Assembly (NCBI GenBank): GCA_014879345.1
Contig: JACSSI010000338.1
Coordinates: forward strand, 1-6,009
Reading direction: 5' to 3'
DNA length: 6,009 nt
From: Anaerolineae bacterium
GTDB taxonomy: Bacteria; Chloroflexota; Anaerolineae; Promineifilales; Promineifilaceae
Shown here: piece after piece, positions 1-4,852 of the stretch
Layout: the number at the start of each line of letters is the position of its first letter
How positions within the stretch are numbered: position 1 is the first letter of the stretch
Translations under genes and position numbers: made by a program
Notes under the pieces: model-generated
Database searches by the model: none
Told to the model about the DNA's origin: nothing
Seen by the model: only the letters and a program-made list of their open reading frames with translations

Positions 1-1084
1 CATGTTCTTACTTCTCCTTGCTGGCTACACGAAACAGTTGGCCTACGCGACCGTAGCCGCTGTGTTTATCTTCTGGTTCATCCGCCAGCCAAAACGAGCG
101 GTGATGTGGGCGGTTCCCTTTGCTGCCGTCACCGGTCTCGTCTTCTTCTGGATAGACTGGTCAACCGATGGCTGGTGGATGGTCAATACGGTGACTGCCA
201 ATATCAACCCGTTTATCCGCGAGCAGGCCATTGGGCTATTCCGGCAGTGGTTTACGCTCCACACCGTCATCACCGTTGTCGCTTTGTTATTTGCGGCGTA
301 TCAATTCTATTTCGAGCGATTATCGCTCTACAGCGTCTGGTTTGGCCTGGCCTTGCTCAACAGTATTACGGCGGGCAAATGGGGCGCAGGCGAATCCTAT
401 TTCGCCACCGCCATCGCCGCCAGTTGTATTTTGACGGGCATCGCCTTCGCCCGTGTGCTCAACACCGTGCAAAAGAAGGATTGGGGGGAGTCGCAGAGAG
501 GATTTTGGGTGCAAACGGCCGTTCTCTCCGCCATTGCCATCCTCTTCCTCATCCAGGCTGACAAACTGTTCCACGCTCCCACAGACGTGCCACTCTTCCG
601 GTCTGTCGCCGCGCTCTTAGGCAAGCCCACCGAGGTTGCCATTGCGCCACAAACCTCCTGCTCTGCCCCACGCGACCCCGAAACCATCTACTACGTCGAT
701 TCCGGCGGCGTCTCGCTTTTGGGGCGACCGCCAAACCGGGCAGATACAGAAGCAGGCAAACAGATTGCCGCATTTATTGCAGCCCAGGGAGATACCCCCG
801 CCTTCGCTGAAGATGCTGGTTTCAACTTCTACCTTGATCGCGCCATCATCACCAATCCCACACAACTGCTCAACCTGTACAACAACAATCAGGTTGACAT
901 CACAGAAATGGTGGCTATGCTCAACGAGCAAGCCTTCGACACGATTGTGCTACGCGCCCAGTTCTACCCGCCGCCCGTCCTGGACGCGATTGGGCAGCAG
1001 TATGAAACGGTGGAACTGGTGCAAATGAATGGCTTTGTTTACTGTCTCATGACACCAAGAGAGGGAGAAATAATTAATGATTAA
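1..1084 (+). CDS. Polytopic membrane glycosyltransferase, GT39/ArnT-like (5' partial)
   Basis: This is the C-terminal part of a multi-pass membrane protein of the dolichyl-phosphate-mannose/ArnT-like (GT39, GT-C fold) type. Such enzymes move a sugar from a lipid-phosphate donor on the outer face of the membrane. The frame is open to the window edge, and the first visible Met (position 2) lies inside a membrane helix, so the true start is upstream. About 360 residues are visible. Hydrophobic segments lie near residues 2-27, 33-51, 86-103, 110-125, 133-152 and 169-186. The motif YTKQ (9-12) and the segment ITAGKWGAGESYF (122-134) resemble the late-helix region of bacterial GT39-like proteins. 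A soluble tail (about 190-360) follows, with a pattern (AEDAGFNFYLDRAI, then FDTIVLR) that I associate with the C-terminal domain of these proteins. The loop carrying the catalytic acidic residue is not in the window, so activity and substrate cannot be judged. The end overlaps the left arm of the inverted repeat at 1076-1162. Confidence 0.8.
   Translation, partial: MFLLLLAGYTKQLAYATVAAVFIFWFIRQPKRAVMWAVPFAAVTGLVFFWIDWSTDGWWMVNTVTANINPFIREQAIGLFRQWFTLHTVITVVALLFAAYQFYFERLSLYSVWFGLALLNSITAGKWGAGESYFATAIAASCILTGIAFARVLNTVQKKDWGESQRGFWVQTAVLSAIAILFLIQADKLFHAPTDVPLFRSVAALLGKPTEVAIAPQTSCSAPRDPETIYYVDSGGVSLLGRPPNRADTEAGKQIAAFIAAQGDTPAFAEDAGFNFYLDRAIITNPTQLLNLYNNNQVDITEMVAMLNEQAFDTIVLRAQFYPPPVLDAIGQQYETVELVQMNGFVYCLMTPREGEIIND
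514..523. repeat. Iterated palindrome AACGGCCGTT, copy 1
   Basis: Exact copy inside the GT39-like gene. It is read as ACG GCC GTT, giving Thr172-Ala173-Val174 of the visible protein. Confidence 0.9.
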
Positions 1085-1162
1085 TTGTTGAATTGTTAAT
1101 GAGGTCATCAGCAAACGCCATCATTAACAATTATTTATTCATAAATTCAACAATTAATTATT
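1076..1162. repeat. Large AT-rich imperfect inverted repeat between the GT39-like gene and scpA
   Basis: The inner stem is a perfect 12-bp inverted repeat: AATTGTTAATGA at 1091-1102 pairs with TCATTAACAATT at 1121-1132, around an 18-nt loop. An outer stem of about 15 bp (1076-1090 with 1148-1162, one G-T pair) extends it, leaving a 15-nt bulge at 1133-1147. The heptamer AATTGTT occurs twice on the left (1083, 1091) and its complement AACAATT twice on the right (1126, 1149). It covers the stop codon of the upstream gene and ends 10 bases before the scpA ATG. It lacks the GC-rich stem and U-tract of a Rho-independent terminator. It could be a transcript hairpin, a binding site, or the remnant of a small repeat element. 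Confidence 0.8.
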
Positions 1163-1172
1163 GAATTTTGAA

Positions 1173-1940
1173 ATGGCTAGTCCTTACAAGATTGATTTGC
1201 CCGAATTTGCCGGGCCACTGGATTTATTGCTGCATCTTATCGACCGGCAGGAGCTGGACATTACGGCTATCTCGCTGATCCAGATCACACGCCAATACCT
1301 CCTGCAAATCGAAGAGATGAAAAAAAATCGGGTGGAGCATCTGATCGACTTTTTAGTAGTCGGCGCCCGGCTCTCGCTCATCAAAAGCCGCGCCCTTCTA
1401 CCTAAAATCCCCGCACTGCCCGGTGACGAGGATGATGAAGAAGATTTAGCGGAGGCGCTGATTCGCCAGTTGCGCCAATACAAACGATTCAAGCAAGCGG
1501 CAACCTGGCTGGGCGAGCGGGAAGAAGCTGGCCTGCGCACCTATTTGCGCATCGCGCCGCCGCCCAAGTTGGATACCCGGTTAGATTTAACAGGGGTTAC
1601 GGTAGAGAGTTTAATAACGGCCGTTCAGTCAGCCCTGGATCGCGCCGAAGATATAGAAGACAGCGTCTCCATTATCCAACCACGCCGACTCACCATCGAA
1701 GGACAAATCAAACGGCTCCGCTACCGGCTTCAACAACGTCAGAAATTTTTGTTTACAGATTTACTTTCTGGGGAGAACTCACGAGTAGAAATTTCAGTAA
1801 CGCTGTTGGCTGTTTTGGAACTGATTAAGCGGCACGAAGCTACAGCAACTCAGACACAGTTGTTTGGCCCCATTGAAATTCAGCCTTATTTTACGGGTGC
1901 AATTAAAGCTACCACCACTGCTGTTCACGACCCAATTTGA
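1173..1940 (+). CDS. scpA: Segregation and condensation protein A (ScpA)
   Basis: ScpA is the kleisin subunit that, with ScpB, bridges the SMC heads in the bacterial condensin complex, acting on the nucleoid in chromosome compaction and segregation. The 255-residue length is normal for the family. The N-terminal hallmark EFAGPLDLLLHLI (11-23) is followed by the helical SMC-binding region, including VEHLIDFLVVGARLSLIKSRALLP (54-77). An acidic linker follows (EDDEE, 86-90), then a middle segment. The C-terminal winged-helix part contains FTDLL and VEISVTLLAVLELIKRHEA (about 194-223). I chose the ATG at 1173 because ScpA proteins usually begin shortly before the Y-K-[IV] strand; an in-frame TTG lies four codons upstream at 1161. 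No good Shine-Dalgarno sequence precedes either start. ScpB is not adjacent: the next gene converges and overlaps the 3' end by 32 bp. Confidence 0.96.
   Translation: MASPYKIDLPEFAGPLDLLLHLIDRQELDITAISLIQITRQYLLQIEEMKKNRVEHLIDFLVVGARLSLIKSRALLPKIPALPGDEDDEEDLAEALIRQLRQYKRFKQAATWLGEREEAGLRTYLRIAPPPKLDTRLDLTGVTVESLITAVQSALDRAEDIEDSVSIIQPRRLTIEGQIKRLRYRLQQRQKFLFTDLLSGENSRVEISVTLLAVLELIKRHEATATQTQLFGPIEIQPYFTGAIKATTTAVHDPI
1616..1625. repeat. Iterated palindrome AACGGCCGTT, copy 2
   Basis: Exact copy inside scpA. It is read as ACG GCC GTT, giving Thr149-Ala150-Val151, in a middle segment outside the conserved ScpA motifs. Confidence 0.9.
1909..1940. other. Convergent 3' overlap of scpA and the zinc-ribbon gene
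   Basis: The scpA stop (TGA, 1938-1940) lies inside the minus-strand gene, whose stop (TAG on the minus strand, 1909-1911) lies inside scpA. The last ten or so codons of each gene share the same DNA. There is no room for a conventional terminator between them. Confidence 0.75.
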
Positions 1941-2325
1941 AAACCAGATAAATCAAGAAGCCAATCACCAGAAACGGCAGCAAAAAGCGGAACAACATCA
2001 AACCGCCAAACCGCAGCAGCACCAAAAACAAAATAACGCCCCCAATAACCAAAGCAGCGCGCCGCCAAACAGAAATTTCACTAATTTCAGGAATTTGCAG
2101 CCCCCCGTCCCCCATCCGTTTCCGCTGAGATGCTTTGCAATCTGGCCCTGTGCCAATGTGCAGCACGTCCCCCTTCAAAGTCCATTCACAGCCGCATCCC
2201 TGGCATACATAATGACCATGCACCGGCCGACCGAATGTCGCTTTCCGGTTAATTAATATTTCTCCCCCACAATGATCACAATCATAGCCACTGTCTTCGA
2301 GATTCTTTTTCTGTTCTTCTGTCAT
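1909..2325 (-). CDS. Zinc-ribbon protein with two C-terminal membrane helices, function unknown
   Basis: I do not recognise a named family. The 138-residue product starts with a short polar stretch and a probable zinc ribbon: CDHC (Cys16, Cys19) and CQGC (Cys41, Cys44), 22 residues apart, with further Cys at 46 and 63. A basic stretch (KASQRKR, 64-70) follows, then two hydrophobic segments near 90-105 and 109-129 separated by an Arg-Phe-Gly-Gly turn, and a short charged tail ending in two Trp. The architecture suggests a membrane-anchored cytoplasmic zinc ribbon, but no substrate can be read from it. The start is uncertain. An in-frame TTG at 2361 would add 12 residues and overlap the upstream gene by 16 bp; I prefer the ATG at 2325, 20 bp after that gene. 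Neither has a well-spaced Shine-Dalgarno sequence. It is probably cotranscribed with the Cys-motif gene upstream. Confidence 0.72.
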   Translation of the reverse strand: MTEEQKKNLEDSGYDCDHCGGEILINRKATFGRPVHGHYVCQGCGCEWTLKGDVLHIGTGPDCKASQRKRMGDGGLQIPEISEISVWRRAALVIGGVILFLVLLRFGGLMLFRFLLPFLVIGFLIYLVFKLGREQQWW

Positions 2326-2345
2326 GCTCCCAGTGTAGCCTGAAT

Positions 2346-2792
2346 CTATACTCTTTCGCAACTATCGAGCAGCAGATTATATGTGCCTGACAGGCTGACG
2401 TAGATGAAGCCGCCACATTTCTGGCACGCTGCTTGATATTCAACACCTTCTTCACCAGGAACTTGTTCCCAATCAACCAAGATATGACCATGAATGCTGG
2501 CGGCGGCTTCTGCTTCTCGCATTTGGCGCGAGAAGAAGGCTTCAGATTCCTGTAAGCGCAACCGTTCGGCTGCGCCCACAATAGAGCGCACCACAGCGGC
2601 CTGCACCAAATGTTCAGGCACTTCATCTGGCAGCCCTTCGACTTTTTCGAGTATTAATTCCAGCACTTGGGCAATTTCATTGCGGGCACTGGCATCATAA
2701 CTTTTGACCAGGGATCCTTCTTCTAACAAACTTACAAAATAGTGAACGGCCGTTTTCAATTGTGCTAGTTCAACATCAGCCGATTTGCTCAT
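2346..2792 (-). CDS. Small protein with helical N-terminus and C-terminal Cys cluster, function unknown
   Basis: The 148-residue product is not one I can assign to a named family. Residues 1-100 look helical and charged, with heptad-like stretches (AQVLELILEKVEGL, 41-54; AAERLRLQESEAFFSRQMREAEAAA, about 74-98). The last 50 residues carry HGH (101-103), a WEQ stretch (108-110), CQKCGG (Cys123, Cys126) and Cys145 near the end. Cys-x-x-Cys-Gly with a later Cys resembles small metal-binding ribbons; the fourth ligand is unclear, perhaps one of the His. The ATG at 2792 is well supported by a GAGGAG Shine-Dalgarno sequence 8 nt upstream. It lies downstream of the J-domain gene (132-bp gap) and directly upstream of the zinc-ribbon membrane gene, so the two Cys-motif genes are likely cotranscribed. 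Confidence 0.8.
   Translation of the reverse strand: MSKSADVELAQLKTAVHYFVSLLEEGSLVKSYDASARNEIAQVLELILEKVEGLPDEVPEHLVQAAVVRSIVGAAERLRLQESEAFFSRQMREAEAAASIHGHILVDWEQVPGEEGVEYQAACQKCGGFIYVSLSGTYNLLLDSCERV
2745..2754. repeat. Iterated palindrome AACGGCCGTT, copy 3
   Basis: Exact copy inside the Cys-cluster gene. It is read on the minus strand as ACG GCC GTT, giving Thr14-Ala15-Val16. Confidence 0.9.
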
Positions 2793-2800
2793 AGTAACTA

Positions 2801-2806
2801 CTCCTC
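2801..2806 (-). promoter_or_regulatory. Shine-Dalgarno site of the Cys-cluster gene
   Basis: CTCCTC on the plus strand reads GAGGAG on the coding strand, 8 nt before the ATG at 2792. It is the clearest ribosome binding site in the window and fixes that start. Confidence 0.75.
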
Positions 2807-2851
2807 ATTATCATCGTTATTTTCAAGGCTATCTCATGAAATAATCTATTC

Positions 2852-2865
2852 TTGCAAGGTTGCAA
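2852..2865. repeat. Paired palindromic hexamers TTGCAA-GG-TTGCAA in a gene upstream region
   Basis: Two copies of the self-complementary hexamer TTGCAA sit two bases apart in the 132-bp gap between the J-domain gene and the Cys-cluster gene. The 14-bp element is a near-perfect palindrome (only the central GG breaks symmetry), as seen in many operators. It would overlap the start of transcription from the candidate promoter at 2867-2894. A regulatory role is inferred. Confidence 0.35.
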
Positions 2866-2866
2866 C

Positions 2867-2894
2867 GCTATATCAAGAGGAAAATTGTACTCAA
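2867..2894 (-). promoter_or_regulatory. Weak candidate sigma-70-type promoter for the two Cys-motif genes
   Basis: Read on the minus strand, TTGAGT (2889-2894) and TATAGC (2867-2872) are separated by 16 nt and each matches its consensus at four of six positions. The predicted leader to the ATG at 2792 is about 65-70 nt and contains the GAGGAG site. The match is modest and could be chance in an AT-rich gap. Confidence 0.25.
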
Positions 2895-2920
2895 TATTAG
2901 GGTGTTCGTATATCGTACTT

Positions 2921-2944
2921 GAAATCAGCGAATCGACTGATTTC
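2921..2944. repeat. 8-bp inverted repeat over the 3' end of the J-domain gene
   Basis: GAAATCAG (2921-2928) and CTGATTTC (2937-2944) are perfect complements around an 8-nt loop. The J-domain gene's stop codon (2925-2927) lies in one arm. There is no U-tract after it on the minus strand, so it is not a classic terminator; a 3'-end-protecting hairpin is possible. Confidence 0.5.
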
Positions 2945-3728
2945 CTGAATTGAGATTGTCAAACTGCGATTTGATCATATCCCGCTCGACTGTTTTGCGG
3001 GCAATCTTTCGTTCTAATTCTGCCGCCATTTCTGCCAGAATGTCCCGACCCTGTTGCTTGCCAAATTTAACCTCTGTGCTGAGTTCAACCAGTGGATGTG
3101 TGTAAAGGTTTTGCATCTCCAGGTCAATCTGGCGCAAGCGGCGTTGACAGCGTGTCAATTCTTCTTCGAGCGCTTTTATCATGTCAACGGCCGTTCCGCC
3201 TGCACCAGCCTCCATTTGACCACGTTCTTCTAATTCTTTCGCCAAAATCATCAACTCAGCCAGACTACGGGCAGCATAAGCATCATTAACGGCCGTCATC
3301 ATTTCTGTACGATATGCGCGCGCAGCATCGTCAGACGCCAGGTCGGGATGATAGCGGCGTGCCAGTTGACGGTATAGTTTCTTGATTTGTGCTTCTGTGT
3401 CCTGGTTGACGGGGATTTTCTTCTTGGGCGGCTCTGCCATCGTTGACGTTCGCCACGTTTTGCGGAACTGATCTTCCACTGAACTGTACGCCGTGCCAAA
3501 AATCTTTTCGTTACGGCGCTCTTTAATGCGATCCAGGTAATCTTGTAAATCCGCTTCAACTTGCTCCAACTGAAAGAGCAGCACCCCCACTTTGGCTTCA
3601 TACTCATACTCAAACGCCGCAATATCTGTCCGCCGGTCAGCCAGTTCCGCCTCGGCTTCAATCAGTTCACGCCGAGCTACTTCTACGGCTAAACGTAATT
3701 GCGTCAGTTTTTCTGCTTCAGTCGTCAT
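2925..3728 (-). CDS. Coiled-coil protein with internal J-domain
   Basis: J-domains stimulate the ATPase of Hsp70/DnaK chaperones and deliver clients. In this 267-residue protein the J-like core is central, not N-terminal: EAQIKKLYRQLARRYHPDL (112-130) matches helix II and the invariant HPD (127-129), and AYRTEMMTAVNDAYAARS (138-155) matches helix III. The usual helix I (Y-x-x-L-G) is not recognisable. Long charged helices flank it: residues 5-75 before (ELIEAEAELADRRTDIAAF) and 183-260 after (ALEEELTRCQRRLRQIDLEM), both likely coiled coils. There is no Gly/Phe region, zinc centre or client-binding domain of classic DnaJ, so it is not the housekeeping dnaJ. The ATG at 3728 has GAGGA 9 nt upstream. 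No signal peptide is seen, so it should be cytoplasmic. Genes for two small Cys-motif proteins follow on the same strand. Confidence 0.88.
   Translation of the reverse strand: MTTEAEKLTQLRLAVEVARRELIEAEAELADRRTDIAAFEYEYEAKVGVLLFQLEQVEADLQDYLDRIKERRNEKIFGTAYSSVEDQFRKTWRTSTMAEPPKKKIPVNQDTEAQIKKLYRQLARRYHPDLASDDAARAYRTEMMTAVNDAYAARSLAELMILAKELEERGQMEAGAGGTAVDMIKALEEELTRCQRRLRQIDLEMQNLYTHPLVELSTEVKFGKQQGRDILAEMAAELERKIARKTVERDMIKSQFDNLNSGNQSIR
3186..3195. repeat. Iterated palindrome AACGGCCGTT, copy 4
   Basis: Exact copy inside the J-domain gene. It is read on the minus strand as Thr179-Ala180-Val181, in the linker after the J-domain (GAGGTAVD). Confidence 0.9.
3288..3297. repeat. Near-copy of the iterated palindrome (9 of 10 bases)
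   Basis: The plus strand reads AACGGCCGTC. The only change is at the outer base, where the minus strand reads ATG ACG GCC GTT and the preceding Met codon forces a G. It gives Thr145-Ala146-Val147 inside helix III of the J-domain, 102 bp from copy 4. Confidence 0.7.
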
Positions 3729-3737
3729 AAGTTTGCA

Positions 3738-3742
3738 TCCTC
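3738..3742 (-). promoter_or_regulatory. Shine-Dalgarno site of the J-domain gene
   Basis: The coding strand reads GAGGA, 9 nt before the ATG at 3728, which supports that start. No convincing -35/-10 pair was found in the 73-bp gap behind the GT2 gene, so readthrough from that gene is possible. Confidence 0.6.
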
Positions 3743-3801
3743 GTCACTATTTCGAATTCGTGATGATGGGCAAATAGGTTTTTTATCAGTCCCTGGTAAT
3801 T

Positions 3802-4767
3802 TTATGTCAACTGGTGCTTAACAATGCGGAACCAACCCCGCAGCCGAATGCCAGCCAACACCAACCACGTTACCACAGACGGATACTGATCACTGTAAAA
3901 CTTACGATAAAATATCTGCATCGCCCGCACCGACTCCCTGGCAACACGCACCCGCGTCTCCTTGGGCGGTCGCGCAATGTCTGCCGATTCTTTGCGCAAG
4001 CCAGAGCTGGCTCCTTTGTAATGCAGCACAGTCACATGCGGATAGTAAACAATTTGGTAGCCAGCCTGATTGATGCGGTAACAAAAATCAATGTCTTCCC
4101 CATAAAAAAAGTAGGTCTCATCCCAACCACCCAGTTCATCAACGACGGCACGGGGCATGAGCATGTAGGAACCGGCAATCACCTCCACGGCATGAGTCTG
4201 GCTAAAATCTGCATAAGACTGGAAGTAGCCATTGACACGCGGATCGTCAGGCAGCATCTTGCTCAAGCCGCTAAAATGGCACACGGCATTCCAGGGGGTA
4301 GGAAAGCCGCGATGGTTGTCTGGGTCACGCTGGCCGTTGGGATACATGAGCCGGGCTGTCAGGGCGCCAATCTGGGGATGCTGGCGCATGTAGGCGACTG
4401 GTTTACACAACGCATCCGGCTCGACCACGGTGTCGGAGTTGAGGAAAAGCACATACTCTCCCTGAGAAACGGCCGTTCCCCGATTATTAGCCGCTGAAAA
4501 ACCCAGATTCTCCGCCAATGCCAGCAAGCACACGTCAGGATAGGTACGCTGTACCATTTCCTGGCTACCATCCTGCGAGGCATTGTCCACCACAATCACT
4601 TCCAAGCCACCTTCCGGCGCTTCCGCCGCCTGAATCGAGGCCAGACAATTGTCTAAAAGCTGCCGGGTATTGTAGGAAACGATGATGATGGAAAGAGCGA
4701 AACGGCCGTTATTTCCATTCATGGGCTGGTTTTTCTGCGGGTCACTCAAGTGGGTTCGTTTTATCAT
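3802..4767 (-). CDS. Glycosyltransferase family 2 (rhamnosyltransferase-like)
   Basis: This inverting GT-A-fold enzyme transfers a sugar from a nucleotide donor, probably in the cytoplasm during assembly of a surface polysaccharide or glycan. The 321-residue protein opens with LSIIIVSYNT (25-34), the first Rossmann strand. Next come VIVVDNAS (58-64) and NLGFSAANNRG (87-97), typical of WbbL-like GT2 enzymes. NSDT (110-113) sits at the DxD position and binds the metal-nucleotide. VIAGSYMLMPRAVVDELGGWDE (196-217) and EDIDFCYR (224-231) form the acceptor/catalytic-base region. All key motifs are intact. The C-terminus is basic with a short hydrophobic patch (about 297-307), perhaps touching the membrane. 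ATG starts exist at 4767 and at 4722 (Met16); neither has a clear Shine-Dalgarno sequence and both keep the whole domain. The acceptor and sugar cannot be read from sequence. Confidence 0.93.
   Translation of the reverse strand: MIKRTHLSDPQKNQPMNGNNGRFALSIIIVSYNTRQLLDNCLASIQAAEAPEGGLEVIVVDNASQDGSQEMVQRTYPDVCLLALAENLGFSAANNRGTAVSQGEYVLFLNSDTVVEPDALCKPVAYMRQHPQIGALTARLMYPNGQRDPDNHRGFPTPWNAVCHFSGLSKMLPDDPRVNGYFQSYADFSQTHAVEVIAGSYMLMPRAVVDELGGWDETYFFYGEDIDFCYRINQAGYQIVYYPHVTVLHYKGASSGLRKESADIARPPKETRVRVARESVRAMQIFYRKFYSDQYPSVVTWLVLAGIRLRGWFRIVKHQLT
4468..4477. repeat. Iterated palindrome AACGGCCGTT, copy 5
   Basis: Exact copy inside the GT2 gene. It is read on the minus strand as Thr98-Ala99-Val100, directly after the conserved NNRG motif. 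Confidence 0.9.
4701..4710. repeat. Iterated palindrome AACGGCCGTT, copy 6 (different reading frame)
   Basis: Exact copy near the 5' end of the GT2 gene. It is the only copy not read as Thr-Ala-Val: here AAC GGC CGT T gives Asn20-Gly21-Arg22-Phe23, in the variable N-terminal tail before the first strand. Confidence 0.9.
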
Positions 4768-4852
4768 AGGCAGCCGAGTTTATCGCCAACTGCTTCACGG
4801 CACAAACGTATTTGACGCTGGTCTCATCTCAGCTTTCTACTACCCAGCCCAC

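Noticed and set aside
106..561. Plus-strand open frame of 151 codons inside the GT39-like gene.
   Set aside because: It is a frame-shifted shadow of the membrane protein gene with Arg/His/Cys-rich, non-protein-like composition; the overlapping frame has clear membrane helices.
1091..1132. Rho-independent terminator after the GT39-like gene.
   Set aside because: The stem is almost all A/T and is not followed by a run of T, so it is reported only as an inverted repeat.
2224..2229. A further CGGCCG core in the zinc-ribbon gene.
   Set aside because: The flanks do not match AA...TT, so it is not a copy of the 10-bp palindrome; a CGGCCG hexamer is expected about once or twice in 6 kb by chance.
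1864..2256. Plus-strand open frame of 130 codons after scpA.
   Set aside because: It is antisense to the zinc-ribbon gene, and its Gln/Asn/Pro-rich composition is what results from reading the membrane-helix codons backwards.
3751..3760. Palindromic CGAATTCG stretch upstream of the J-domain gene, considered as an operator.
   Set aside because: It is a single short palindrome not repeated elsewhere in the window and not linked to a convincing promoter.
3814..4497. Plus-strand open frame of 227 codons opposite the GT2 gene.
   Set aside because: The minus strand carries every GT2 motif intact; the opposite frame is an antisense shadow with no recognisable domain.
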